A DNA stretch of 64,000 bases from Physcousia sp015060555 (GCA_015060555.1 SUYG01000014.1:129273-193272), one strand, 5' to 3'. Counted from the first letter of the stretch, positions 52,032 through 61,644 are shown. The notes: generated by a model not told the origin, from the sequence alone. Numbers and translations: made by a program.

Positions 52032-53534
52032 ATGTCACAATCAGTAACATCTGCAATTCTCCCACTGAAATGTGCGGTTAGCAGCTTAATCGGAGGTCGT
52101 CCTGAAAATCAGGATGACCTCGGATGGGTTGATACACCGTTGGGTTTTCTGCTTGTTGTCTGTGATGGCATGGGGGGAGGCCCGGGTGGAAAGACCGCTT
52201 CATACCTTGCAAAGACGGCTTTTATGCAAACCATGTATGGCTGTCCGTCACAAGCAGATCCGCGGGAGGCCTTACGAATGGCTGTGGCACGTGCAGAGGA
52301 GGCTTTGGAACAAAAAATGACAGAAATGCCATCGCTGCGGGGAATGGGCTCTACATTAGTGGCTATTCTCGTCAGCGCAGCTTCTGCATATATAGTGCAT
52401 CTTGGTGATAGCCGCTGCTATCGACTACGCGGCTCAAAGATATTATTCCGCACGAAAGACCATTCCCTGGTCGGGGAGTTAGTTCAAAGTAAAGCCTTAA
52501 CAGAAGAACAAGCACGTGTTTCGCCCCAATCCAATGTGATCACTCGTGGTTTGGGTAGCACAAGTAACCATGTATCTGAAATCGATGAAGTTCCATATCG
52601 AAAGGGCGACCGTTTTGTTTTATGTACGGACGGTGTCTGGGGCATAATGCCTCAGACAGAACTCCTGCAGAGGTTAGGAGTGATGACAGATGTGGCAAAT
52701 ATTGTGGACAATTTGCAGGCTGAGGTAGATCGTAGAGGCGCATCTGAAGGTGGTGGCCATCACGACAATCACACTTTGGCTATTTTAGAAATGAATACGG
52801 ATTCTATATTGAAGGATAAAATGAGCAAACAGTTTATCATTCTCCTCGCTTCCGTCGGGGGCTTACTGCTTATCAGCTTAATCTTTAACGGAGTGGGCTT
52901 TGCAGAACTGAGAAAGAGTAAAAAAGCCTGTGAACAAGCCATCTTAAAGTTGGCTGAGAAAGAACAGCAATTATCTGCTTATGAGCAGCATTTCAATTCG
53001 TCTGAGAAGGAGAATATCCTCCAGTATGGGGCATTGCTGAAGCAAAATGAGGAATTGCAAAAACAGAATAGAGAACTTCTTGCCATCATAGATTCTTTGA
53101 AAAAGGAAATCCAGTCGCCAAGTCCTAAACCAAATCCACAAAATCCAGCCACAAAGCAGGTTACAGCAAATCATCCTCAAAGAGACAATGATGGGGTTAA
53201 AGTATCTGAACCTGTAGAACCTCGTAAACTGGCGGAAAAGATTATAAATAGATTTGATGATTTGGGCCGTATTCGCGAAAAAGACATCTCAGCTGCGGTA
53301 AAACGTATTAAGGAAGTAAGAGATGATATTGCGAGAAAACTTGACGAGCTCGGGAAGTACACTACGAACACACGTCGGACTGAAAATATAAAAAATAGTC
53401 TACCTAAAGATGATGAAATTGCGCGGAGCATAGGTAAGGACAAGAAAGGTGAATGTTATCCTAATGAGTATTTAAAGAGAAATTTCGACAAATCGTTGAA
53501 GAAGGTCAAGGAATTGAAAGAGAATATTAAGTAG
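52032..53534 (+). CDS. PP2C-type phosphatase with long periplasmic domain (phosphatase 2)
   Basis: The catalytic part (residues 1-255) has GGRPENQDDLGW, VCDGMGGGPGG, LRGMGSTLVA, HLGDSRCYRL, LCTDGVWG and GGGHHDNHTLAI. It has one more His in the last motif than phosphatase 1, from which it seems to be duplicated. A membrane helix (about 266-289) leads to a coiled coil (EQQLSAYEQHF, LKQNEELQKQNRELL), a Pro/Asn-rich linker, and a Lys-rich helical C-terminus of about 110 residues. The starting ATG is one base from the previous stop. Confidence 0.92.
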   Translation: MSQSVTSAILPLKCAVSSLIGGRPENQDDLGWVDTPLGFLLVVCDGMGGGPGGKTASYLAKTAFMQTMYGCPSQADPREALRMAVARAEEALEQKMTEMPSLRGMGSTLVAILVSAASAYIVHLGDSRCYRLRGSKILFRTKDHSLVGELVQSKALTEEQARVSPQSNVITRGLGSTSNHVSEIDEVPYRKGDRFVLCTDGVWGIMPQTELLQRLGVMTDVANIVDNLQAEVDRRGASEGGGHHDNHTLAILEMNTDSILKDKMSKQFIILLASVGGLLLISLIFNGVGFAELRKSKKACEQAILKLAEKEQQLSAYEQHFNSSEKENILQYGALLKQNEELQKQNRELLAIIDSLKKEIQSPSPKPNPQNPATKQVTANHPQRDNDGVKVSEPVEPRKLAEKIINRFDDLGRIREKDISAAVKRIKEVRDDIARKLDELGKYTTNTRRTENIKNSLPKDDEIARSIGKDKKGECYPNEYLKRNFDKSLKKVKELKENIK

Positions 53535-53556
53535 GATTTAGGAAAATCATTTAAAT

Positions 53557-55011
53557 ATGTCACTCATAAAATTACAAGGAAACGAAGAGAAACTTAAAGG
53601 CATCTATTATCAAGTAGAATCCAGCGCTGCCCCGATAGGGGTTGGCGGCATGGGACAAGTGTATAAGGGCCTGAGAATAGAGGAACACACGGGCATAACT
53701 CGTCCAGTAGCTATCAAATTCCTATATTCAGACTTGCCCCCTCATGCCGTAGAACGTGCTCGTCGTGAGGCAGAGATACAACTGCGTAATGATAATCTGA
53801 TTGAGATGTTGGGCTTCATTGAGACAGATGAGGTTCTTCCCACAGGTTCGGTTCTTAAACATTACCATGTTGTAAGTGAACTCCTTACTGGCGTTTCTTT
53901 GTCTGATGTCCTTGATGGGAAAACTAAGGACAGAGATGGAAACGATGTCCCATTTGCAGTCAAAATGTTGCAGGACTATCGTAATGACTCGCCACGGTTC
54001 GCTCGCAACATTGTTACAGGGGTGCTGTCTGGCTTGCTTGCACTGCATGATGCCGGCTATATTCATCGTGATATAGATCCGTCAAATATCATGCTTACAG
54101 ATGACGGACATATCAAACTCATCGATTTCGGTATTGCCAAGCAGATGAACACGCTCACGACCAACGATAGAGGTCTTACCGTGGCGGGGGCTTTTATGGG
54201 TAAGCCAGAATATGCTGCACCAGAGTTGGCCTTAGGTGATATCAAACACCAGAACCAGACAACGGATATATATGCGATGGGCATCCTGCTCTATCAGTGT
54301 ATAGTGGGGCATCCGCCATTTGAAGGACCGCGTCATGAGGTTTTGGAAAAGCAAATCAAAAGTAAACTCCCATTAGGTGTTATAAAGAACCGAGGGCTAC
54401 GTAATATTATTGCCATCGCCTGTGAAAAGAAACAGGAACTCAGGTATCAGAGCGCAGCTCAAATGCGAGTCGCCTTGGAAAACTGGAGCGGCACCAAACG
54501 TGCAATACCTCCACTATACAAGTATGCAGCCATCTGTGCCTGCGCCATGATAGTTGTTGTTGTCATAGTCTTGGCCGTTGGAATCAATCATCATCAAAAA
54601 GAAACTCTCAGGGAGTTGGCTGAGAAGCAGGAGCAAGAAATGAGAACAAAAGAAATAGAACGAGCCAAGATAAATATTGAAAGCATCATAAAAGAGGCAA
54701 ACGAAAAATGGATGATAGGTAAGAACTATGATGCCGATGACTACGAGGGGCATTTGATGCGCGCCTATCTCAGCTTCGAGGAAGCAGAGCAGTTAGCTCT
54801 TTCAGTTGACTCCACACTTGCCGATTCCATTGCAACGATGAAAACAAAAGTTGCTTTGGAATTGGATGCTGCGCTAATACGTTTTCAGACCCAATGGCAA
54901 CAGTCTGCAGCTCTCAATTTGCCCGATACAGCCATTTACAATAGGAGGGCTAATGACGTAAAAAAATTCACTAAAGATCATATAAATCCATCACAAATCT
55001 TACAACAATGA
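53557..55011 (+). CDS. Hanks-type Ser/Thr kinase with membrane helix (kinase 3)
   Basis: The domain order matches kinase 1: IGVGGMGQVYKG, VAIKFLY, RREAEIQLRNDNL, HRDIDPSNIML, LIDFGIAK and GKPEYAAPEL. The HRDID variant is shared with kinase 1 only. A membrane helix at about 320-342 is followed by a periplasmic coiled coil and a helical domain with TPR-like spacing (AYLSFEEAEQLALSVDSTLA). It overlaps the next gene by 4 bases (ATGA), so the two are translationally coupled. Confidence 0.92.
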   Translation: MSLIKLQGNEEKLKGIYYQVESSAAPIGVGGMGQVYKGLRIEEHTGITRPVAIKFLYSDLPPHAVERARREAEIQLRNDNLIEMLGFIETDEVLPTGSVLKHYHVVSELLTGVSLSDVLDGKTKDRDGNDVPFAVKMLQDYRNDSPRFARNIVTGVLSGLLALHDAGYIHRDIDPSNIMLTDDGHIKLIDFGIAKQMNTLTTNDRGLTVAGAFMGKPEYAAPELALGDIKHQNQTTDIYAMGILLYQCIVGHPPFEGPRHEVLEKQIKSKLPLGVIKNRGLRNIIAIACEKKQELRYQSAAQMRVALENWSGTKRAIPPLYKYAAICACAMIVVVVIVLAVGINHHQKETLRELAEKQEQEMRTKEIERAKINIESIIKEANEKWMIGKNYDADDYEGHLMRAYLSFEEAEQLALSVDSTLADSIATMKTKVALELDAALIRFQTQWQQSAALNLPDTAIYNRRANDVKKFTKDHINPSQILQQ

Positions 55012-55601
55012 TGAGAAACGTGTTTTCGATATTATTCTTTTGCATGTCAACTCTTTTGATGGCACAAGTGTCAAGAGGGGACCAATTATATGCAGAAGGA
55101 TTGAAACTTCAGAAGACTCAAACAATTGTGTCTCAGAAGTCAGCAATCAAGGCGTTCCAATCAGCTAAGATTGCATATACGACTTCTGAAAAAAAAGCCC
55201 AGTGCGACACGCAAATCGGCATCTGCAACAAGACTATTAAACGGCTTAATGGTAAGAAACCAGAACCGGCTCCTGCTCCCGTAGTTGTCGAAGAGAAAGA
55301 GAAGAAAGATTCCGTTGAGGAAAAACCTGTAGAGGTGCAACTTTCCCTGTCTGAGAGCCGTTTGGATTTCAAATACAAGCCAAAGGAAAATCAAACGGTA
55401 AAGGTGAATTGTAACCGTGAGGATTGGGAGATTGCTTCCAGCCCGGAATGGTTGAAGGTATATACGGCTGCAAATGAATTCTCAGTCATTGCTGATGAGA
55501 ATAAAGGTGATGACCGTTCTGGAGTTCTTATTGTTAGATGTGGAGACAAAGAAGTCCTTTTAGTCATCAATCAAGCAAAAAAGAAAAAATTTATATTTTA
55601 A
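55008..55601 (+). CDS. Secreted protein with helical repeat and BACON domain
   Basis: After the signal peptide (MMRNVFSILFFCMSTLLMA), residues 20-80 form a helical hairpin, TPR-like (DQLYAEGLKLQKTQTIVSQK, then AIKAFQSAKIAYTTSEKKAQ). An acidic Pro/Glu linker leads to a BACON-type Ig-like domain (about 115-190: WEIASSPEWLKVYTAANEFS, GDKEVLLVINQA). BACON domains bind carbohydrates or proteins in Bacteroidetes. The helical part is paralogous to the start of the protein at 60241. The start overlaps the kinase 3 stop. Confidence 0.83.
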   Translation: MMRNVFSILFFCMSTLLMAQVSRGDQLYAEGLKLQKTQTIVSQKSAIKAFQSAKIAYTTSEKKAQCDTQIGICNKTIKRLNGKKPEPAPAPVVVEEKEKKDSVEEKPVEVQLSLSESRLDFKYKPKENQTVKVNCNREDWEIASSPEWLKVYTAANEFSVIADENKGDDRSGVLIVRCGDKEVLLVINQAKKKKFIF

Positions 55602-55612
55602 TCGTTTGAATA

Positions 55613-57142
55613 GTGATGAAGTCATTATTAAATAATTATCATATTAAAACCATCCTTACATCCATTGTCGCCATCCTCATGTCATCTATGAGTTGGGGAC
55701 AGACATTTGTGTGGCAGATTGCCCCTTCTGAATATACACAGATTCAGGGACTTGGAACTGGACTTTTGCGGGTTTATAAGGGCTCTCGATTTGGCATTGT
55801 ACGGACGGATGGTACCGAAGTGGTGCCCGTAGAGTTCGATGAAATGACCGGCTTCTACGATCACAAGTCATTACTTTTAAAGACAGAAGGTGGCAAACAA
55901 CGCATAGGGGGCTATTTGACAGATACTGGTGACTATGTGCATTTTCAGCAGGCTTTCTTTGTGCTAAAAGGACAAGCCTTTTATTCCGATGGAATGCTGT
56001 CTGTTGCTGACGAACGGGGGCGTTTGGGCTATGTCAACGAGAGTGGTGTTGCTGTTGTCGGTTTTGATGGAAGATACACGAAGATAAAACCCTATACAGA
56101 AGGTCATGCTGCTGTCTTTGAAGGCAAGCGTTATCATTTGATTGACAAGGATGGTTACCAGGCAAAGTTCATCATCGGTTTTGGCGAGGTTCAGGGTGGC
56201 ACAAATGTGTGCATGGGTGCTGCTACAATATGGGACACAGACGGGAAGTTCTATCGCTACAATACTCATACACATGAATGTGTGAGCGTTAGCAAACAGC
56301 GTGATCTCCAACTGGATTATCTCTACTGCTTTTCTTCCTTGTCAGGACGTACAAAAGAAATTCCTTACACGCAGCTATCTTCAGGAACTTCTGGAAGTGT
56401 GTTCTCTAAAATGCAAAACGGAAAGTTCGGTGTGCAGGTAGATGGGCATCAAGTACTTCCGGGACAATTCTCGGTTGTCACACCCATTTCAGATGAACTA
56501 TACGTTGTCACAGTTGGCGAAAAACAAGGATTGCTTCGTTTGGACCGTGGCGGGTCCCCATTTAGGCTTGAAATCCCAAAATCGGAGATTGCTTATAAAT
56601 CCGGAGGATTGGCTACGTGTCGGATACAGTTCATACAGCCTGGTATCTGGCAGTCGAAAGCTGTTGAATTCGCTGTTATGGATCTTCTTACTGGACAAAT
56701 ACAGGAAGGTACATGGAAGGACGGTTTTTATAGTTTCGCAGTTCGGCCACAGGGCCCAGAGCAAACATTTGTTGTTAAAGCTCGTTCCGAGGAACTGCTT
56801 TTGTTGGACGAACCTGTGACTTTTACTTTTAAACGCCAAGATACCTCGCTTAAGGTGAGCATATCTATCAGCGGAGAGATTGCAAACAAGGATGACCAAG
56901 TACCGGTGACGGCTGCCATTACCAATCCTTCGGATGAGGCTGTAACGACAACTGTACACATGACGGGCAGTGAGACCTTCGTTGAGAAGCACGCAACGGT
57001 GACTATTGCTGCTGGTGCGACAGAACGCGTACATTCTTATTTCCATGTGACGAAAGATGTTAACAACCAGTCTGTCCATGTGACGACATCTAAAGGTGGC
57101 TCATCTTCTCGTACGGGCTTAAAATTTGAGAGTTATTATTAA
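55613..57142 (+). CDS. Secreted WG-repeat protein
   Basis: The 509 residues start with a signal peptide (to about residue 30, ending SMSWGQ). Several WG-type repeats are visible: SRFGIVRTDGTEVVPVEFDE, GRLGYVNESGVAVVG, GKFGVQVDGHQVLPGQF and KQGLLRLDRGG. They suggest a beta-propeller-like structure. Residues about 400-509 look like an Ig-like domain (VTAAITNPSDEAVTTTVHMT). It probably acts as a periplasmic or surface binding protein of the island. Confidence 0.83.
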   Translation: MMKSLLNNYHIKTILTSIVAILMSSMSWGQTFVWQIAPSEYTQIQGLGTGLLRVYKGSRFGIVRTDGTEVVPVEFDEMTGFYDHKSLLLKTEGGKQRIGGYLTDTGDYVHFQQAFFVLKGQAFYSDGMLSVADERGRLGYVNESGVAVVGFDGRYTKIKPYTEGHAAVFEGKRYHLIDKDGYQAKFIIGFGEVQGGTNVCMGAATIWDTDGKFYRYNTHTHECVSVSKQRDLQLDYLYCFSSLSGRTKEIPYTQLSSGTSGSVFSKMQNGKFGVQVDGHQVLPGQFSVVTPISDELYVVTVGEKQGLLRLDRGGSPFRLEIPKSEIAYKSGGLATCRIQFIQPGIWQSKAVEFAVMDLLTGQIQEGTWKDGFYSFAVRPQGPEQTFVVKARSEELLLLDEPVTFTFKRQDTSLKVSISISGEIANKDDQVPVTAAITNPSDEAVTTTVHMTGSETFVEKHATVTIAAGATERVHSYFHVTKDVNNQSVHVTTSKGGSSSRTGLKFESYY

Positions 57143-57172
57143 TCTTTTATTAACCAACATTATTTATTCGTT

Positions 57173-57880
57173 ATGAAGAAAATTATCACGCTCTTAGGGC
57201 TGTTCGTGGCGATTCTCCCACTTATGGCTCAAACAGACGATGGAGAATTGGTGATCTCGAATAACTCCATCGGAACTGTTAAGAAAAACGTGTTCTTTGT
57301 AGGTCCTAAAATAGGAGCTACATTCACCTCTATGACTCAACCGGAAGAAGGCAATCTTTACGATGCCATGGGTATTGGCTTTTCTGGTGGTGCAGCCGCT
57401 AAATTGCGCTTTGGGCAGGCTTCTGAGAATTCCTATGGCGGCACTGGTATCTTTGGTGTTGGTCTGGAGCTAAAGTACAAGCAGAATAATGTGAAAACGA
57501 CAGGTTCAGACAAGCTCTCAATAGGTTATTTCGAAATCCCTGTTACAGCCCAGCTCTACCCGTTCTATAAAAGCAGGGGACTGAACACTCTATATATTGA
57601 GGTCGGTGTTGATATGGCTTTTGGGTTAACTGCAAGTCCTGATGAACTGTCCTTCTCACCTGATAATGGTGTTTATAACAAGGTGACCTATAAGACTGGT
57701 GACTTGAAGGCTTCAGATTTTAGAATTCCTGTAGGTATCGGTTACACGATTCCGAAGACAGGTTTGGACATCAATGTCCGTTATTATATCGGCACGAGCA
57801 AGCTCGCTAAGAATTTCTCCAGTAAGATGAATACTTTGGAGGTCTCATTGGCTTGGCTCTTTAAGGCTGGCGGTTTTTAA
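57173..57880 (+). CDS. Outer-membrane beta-barrel protein (porin-like)
   Basis: The 235 residues have a signal peptide (MKKIITLLGLFVAILPLMA) and alternating aromatic/hydrophobic strands (FVGPKIGATFTSM, GIFGVGLELKYKQN, IGYFEIPVTAQLYPFY, LDINVRYYIGTS). The chain ends with an aromatic residue, like outer-membrane proteins of the PorT type. It may be the outer-membrane component of the island. No enzymatic motif is seen. Confidence 0.82.
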   Translation: MKKIITLLGLFVAILPLMAQTDDGELVISNNSIGTVKKNVFFVGPKIGATFTSMTQPEEGNLYDAMGIGFSGGAAAKLRFGQASENSYGGTGIFGVGLELKYKQNNVKTTGSDKLSIGYFEIPVTAQLYPFYKSRGLNTLYIEVGVDMAFGLTASPDELSFSPDNGVYNKVTYKTGDLKASDFRIPVGIGYTIPKTGLDINVRYYIGTSKLAKNFSSKMNTLEVSLAWLFKAGGF

Positions 57881-57903
57881 TTACTTAACATTCAGTGAAG
57901 AAT

Positions 57904-58983
57904 ATGAAAAAGGTAATATTAGCAGCTATCTCCGTGGTAGCATTGCTGGCTATGTCATGCAGCAACGATGAAATCACAGTGGTGAAGGATGATAAAGTAA
58001 ATGACGTGAATGTCAGTGTCTCGTTGAGTAATTTTTTCTCGTCATATAACTTCAACGACACCAAACATGATATCCAGGTGACCGATGCATATCGTGTGTT
58101 TAACTCTGAAAATGGTGACTTCATACAAGCCCGTACAATGTTCTATGACAGTAATGGTGACTTAGTAGATTCGATTGTTGTTTATTCTACCAATACGAAC
58201 TCTTTTGTAAGGAGCATACAGCTGGCAGAGGGAAATTATACGGCTGTATCCACCCTTTTATTTGCGTATAAGTCGAAGAACAAGTATTATACGTTGTGGA
58301 CCCTGTCTGGAAGGGAAACTCTCTCAACTGCGGTCTTGTTGTGTGACAACCGTTGGTCAAAGTGGTCTATTATGTCCTATGATTCTCAGAACTTCACCGT
58401 TCGCAAAGGACAGACCACGGAAATCGCCATGACTCCGAAACCCGTGGGTGCCCTTTGTTATCTCTACTTTCAGAATTTCCAGTATTTGAATCAGTATAGC
58501 ACCTCGAGCGCAGCGGATAACGGCATTCGTTCCTTGTGCTTGTACGGAAGGAATGTGGCAAAGGGTTATCGACTTAACCCTGCGGCAACCGAACGCTTTG
58601 TTTACCTCAACGACGGTGGATCAAATTATTGGTACTTCCTTTCTGACAAGATGGTACCTTCGGATTTTGACGATTCTTGGACTTACTTTAAGAGCAACTT
58701 ATACGACTACTGTCACATCCTGGCTCCTCAGGCTAATGTACAATTTGGTTATGTTAGTGAGGGCAAGTCAACTTTCTCTGGTTACGGTGAGGCTACATAC
58801 GACATCGTTAACGGACAGACCTACCTCGCTTATTGGGACTATTTCCAGGTGGGAAATCCCTACTTCGGACTTGCTGACAACAGTCATTGGCATACATACA
58901 ATGTGAAGGCTCCTGTCTCTTCGTTGATGGCTCGAAAAACTGATAGCCAATCGAAAATACTGCGTTCTTTCATGGACAAGTAA
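57904..58983 (+). CDS. Lipoprotein of unknown function
   Basis: A GTG nine bases upstream is in frame, but the ATG at 57904 gives the normal start MKKVILAAISVVALLAMSC, with a lipobox at residue 19. The 359-residue protein contains many beta strands (VSVSLSNFFSSYNF, YWYFLSDKMVPSDFDDSW). The family is not recognised. It lies 23 bases after the barrel gene and is followed by the C10 peptidase. Confidence 0.75.
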   Translation: MKKVILAAISVVALLAMSCSNDEITVVKDDKVNDVNVSVSLSNFFSSYNFNDTKHDIQVTDAYRVFNSENGDFIQARTMFYDSNGDLVDSIVVYSTNTNSFVRSIQLAEGNYTAVSTLLFAYKSKNKYYTLWTLSGRETLSTAVLLCDNRWSKWSIMSYDSQNFTVRKGQTTEIAMTPKPVGALCYLYFQNFQYLNQYSTSSAADNGIRSLCLYGRNVAKGYRLNPAATERFVYLNDGGSNYWYFLSDKMVPSDFDDSWTYFKSNLYDYCHILAPQANVQFGYVSEGKSTFSGYGEATYDIVNGQTYLAYWDYFQVGNPYFGLADNSHWHTYNVKAPVSSLMARKTDSQSKILRSFMDK

Positions 58984-58995
58984 ACTCTTAGTTGA

Positions 58996-60225
58996 ATGAA
59001 ACCAAAGACACTTTGGATATGCTTATTGCTTGTGCTTGGACCCTTTTGGGCTCAGGCACAAGCCTTTAACGACGATGATGCTCTATTAGTTGCAACGTCT
59101 CAGTTGGGAACAGAACGGCTGATGATAGCTGTTGACGCAGAGGCCTATTGTATTGTGCAACGTATTGAGGGCTCTGGATATGTTATTGTCGATAAGCGCC
59201 AAAATGCTCGGCGAAAGATAATTGGCTGGTCGCCTGACGGGGTGTGGCAGGAAAACCAGATGCCGCCAGCGCTCACCAACTGGCTGGCAGAGATAAAAGC
59301 AGATACAATATGTGATGCCTTTGTCAAGACTAAAACAGATATACATGATAGTGGTAGCAGGAAGGATAGCTGGGCGGATGTGCTACCGCTCTTGACATGC
59401 CATTGGCATCAGGCATCACCATACAATGACTTATGTCCTGTAATTGCTGATGGTAATGTGAAGACGGCGGCGGGGTGTGTTGCCATTGCGGCGGCGCAAG
59501 TTATCTATTTCTGGCGGGATTTTTTGCCAGAGAAAACACTTATGGACACCCCGACTTATCCCTATGGTGCGGCTCCTGTTACAGAGTCTATTGCTGCGGG
59601 AACACCAAATAAATGGGAACTTCTTAGGGATGACTACAAGAACGAAGATGATCAAGACGCTCGCGCGGCCGTGGCGCAGCTTGTTTATGTAATAGGGACG
59701 TCGTCTTATCTTCATTACGCATCTTCTACAGGCGGACAGATAACAGATGCCGGCAACGCTCTCTATGCACAGTTCCGGATGACATCTGAAAAAGCTGTTA
59801 AGGCTAATTATGAGCAGACGGAATGGGAATGTCTTCTCTATGACGATCTCTGTGAAGGATGCCCCATTATCTATTCAGGGGACTCAAAAGGCGATGGCCA
59901 CGCAGTTGTCATCGACGGTTATGACAGTAAACTCGACTTGTTCCATTTCAATTTCGGGTGGGGCGGTTCAGGAGATGGTTATTATACGGTTGATGATGTG
60001 ACAGGGATGAATGGGTTCAATCAGTCACAACAATGTGTTCACAGGATTATGCCACAAGGGTATATAACCAACATCTCTGAATGGAGGGAGATGCAAAAGT
60101 CTGATAATACGTTCTATCCGATCAATGGCATTCCAATCAAATTATCGACATCTGGTCATCTACCTATGAACCAGTTGCGGCGTGGTATCTATATAGTCAA
60201 CGGTCAAAAGATAGCTATTCATTAA
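58996..60225 (+). CDS. C10-family (streptopain-like) cysteine peptidase
   Basis: The family includes SpeB and Prevotella interpain, which are secreted as zymogens. A signal peptide (MKPKTLWICLLLVLGPFWAQA) precedes a propeptide and the catalytic domain: Cys161 in AAGCVAIAAAQVIYFW, His302 in GDGHAVVIDGYD and Trp in FNFGWGGSGDGYY. The 409 residues end with FYPINGIPIKLS and RRGIYIVNGQKIAIH, a sorting-type tail. It could cleave envelope or host proteins. It follows the lipoprotein gene by 12 bases. Confidence 0.9.
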   Translation: MKPKTLWICLLLVLGPFWAQAQAFNDDDALLVATSQLGTERLMIAVDAEAYCIVQRIEGSGYVIVDKRQNARRKIIGWSPDGVWQENQMPPALTNWLAEIKADTICDAFVKTKTDIHDSGSRKDSWADVLPLLTCHWHQASPYNDLCPVIADGNVKTAAGCVAIAAAQVIYFWRDFLPEKTLMDTPTYPYGAAPVTESIAAGTPNKWELLRDDYKNEDDQDARAAVAQLVYVIGTSSYLHYASSTGGQITDAGNALYAQFRMTSEKAVKANYEQTEWECLLYDDLCEGCPIIYSGDSKGDGHAVVIDGYDSKLDLFHFNFGWGGSGDGYYTVDDVTGMNGFNQSQQCVHRIMPQGYITNISEWREMQKSDNTFYPINGIPIKLSTSGHLPMNQLRRGIYIVNGQKIAIH

Positions 60226-60240
60226 TTTTTTAATTTGTTA

Positions 60241-61626
60241 ATGATGAATCATAAGCTTGTTCAGTTCTTCTTATCTATGGTATTTGCCATGTTGTCCGTG
60301 CATGCAAGTGCTCAGATGTCGCGTGCAGACGGGTTGTATAATGACGGCTTACAGCTGAAACGTACTTTTACAGTCCCCTCACAACAGGCAGCTATTCAGA
60401 AATTCAATCAAGCACAGATTGCTTATGTTTCAGTGGATAAGAAAAAGGCTTGCCAAGAACAGATTGCAATCTGTCAAAACAATATTTCACGCATCGAAGC
60501 TTCCGAACGGGCTCCGAGGCAAAAAGAGGTAATAAGCAAGGCCTTAAGCCAAAGAGTAGAGATTGTTGAGGGTGCTCAGCCTAAAGTCCTCTTCGAAGAG
60601 GAAAGTCTGGAGATATGGCATAATAGGAACCTCGTAGATGGCAATGGGATGATATTGCATATGAATATGGAGGTACAAAGGATGAAGGGCAAGAAGTGCC
60701 TGGTCATGGCATTTTTCTACGATGAAAACGGTCGGGCATTGAAAGATAAGAATCAGAAGTATGCGTTCAATGGACTTGTGGCGGATACTGCACATATTGT
60801 GAATGCGTATGAAGGTGCTCGATGGCAGGACTTCAAGCTCAAGATGCCTTATAGCGAACTGCATCTGACAGGCTCGGGCACAAAAATCGTCAAGGTCAAT
60901 ATCGGAATCTTTGATATCAGTGGCGGAAAAGTAAAACAGTTACTGTTGACTCCCATGACTGCGACCTCTTTCGACTATGACGACACAACACTCTCTGTAA
61001 ACGGCAGTGAAGGTGAAATTACCCAAGAATACACAGAAGCTGGCGGTCGAACAACATTTAAGGTTTCCACGAATGCTTCCGACTATAAACTCGTTGATGT
61101 CCCATCGTGGTGCAGTATTGAGAAAAAGACACCAACAGAATTTACTTTGGTCTGTACTCCTAATGAAAGTTCTAATCCACGTCATTACTTCTTTGAAGTG
61201 AAGGCATCAGAGCGAAAGTCGCAGAAAATAACAATTGTTCAAGCTCCAGCTAGCTCTGCATCTGCAACGATTAACAAGGTGTGGGCTGAAGAGTACGCTT
61301 TCTTCCTTACCAAGGGCATTCGCATTCATATAGATACGAAGGTGAATGGGCTGATGAATCAGGATGTTTATTATTCGGTGCTCTTCTATCAAGCGGATAA
61401 CAAAACGCCCTTGATGGGTAAGGATGGGCAGCAGGTGACTATGTCGGGAAGTGAAATCTCCGAATTTGACGAAACACACTGGTCGGACTGGTATGTCTCT
61501 ATTCCCTATCAGTATTTCCCAAAAGATCCTGATGGGGGAGGACGGTACACCTTTGATTGTATCATCAAAGATGCCCACGGAAAGGAACTTGCCCGCAGCC
61601 GTAATCATCCTTTTTCCCTACCATAG
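60241..61626 (+). CDS. Secreted protein with helical repeat and BACON-like domain
   Basis: A TTG at 60235 opens the frame, but ATG 60241 gives MMNHKLVQFFLSMVFAMLSV, a signal peptide. The first 90 mature residues (MSRADGLYNDGLQLKRTF, QIAYVSVDKKKACQEQIAIC) align with the protein at 55008. A beta domain follows, then a BACON-like domain (YKLVDVPSWCSIEKKTPTEF, FFEVKASERKSQKITIVQA), then another beta domain. It is 461 residues long and the last full-length gene of the island. Confidence 0.82.
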   Translation: MMNHKLVQFFLSMVFAMLSVHASAQMSRADGLYNDGLQLKRTFTVPSQQAAIQKFNQAQIAYVSVDKKKACQEQIAICQNNISRIEASERAPRQKEVISKALSQRVEIVEGAQPKVLFEEESLEIWHNRNLVDGNGMILHMNMEVQRMKGKKCLVMAFFYDENGRALKDKNQKYAFNGLVADTAHIVNAYEGARWQDFKLKMPYSELHLTGSGTKIVKVNIGIFDISGGKVKQLLLTPMTATSFDYDDTTLSVNGSEGEITQEYTEAGGRTTFKVSTNASDYKLVDVPSWCSIEKKTPTEFTLVCTPNESSNPRHYFFEVKASERKSQKITIVQAPASSASATINKVWAEEYAFFLTKGIRIHIDTKVNGLMNQDVYYSVLFYQADNKTPLMGKDGQQVTMSGSEISEFDETHWSDWYVSIPYQYFPKDPDGGGRYTFDCIIKDAHGKELARSRNHPFSLP

Positions 61627-61644
61627 CCTATTCCCCATGCTTAA

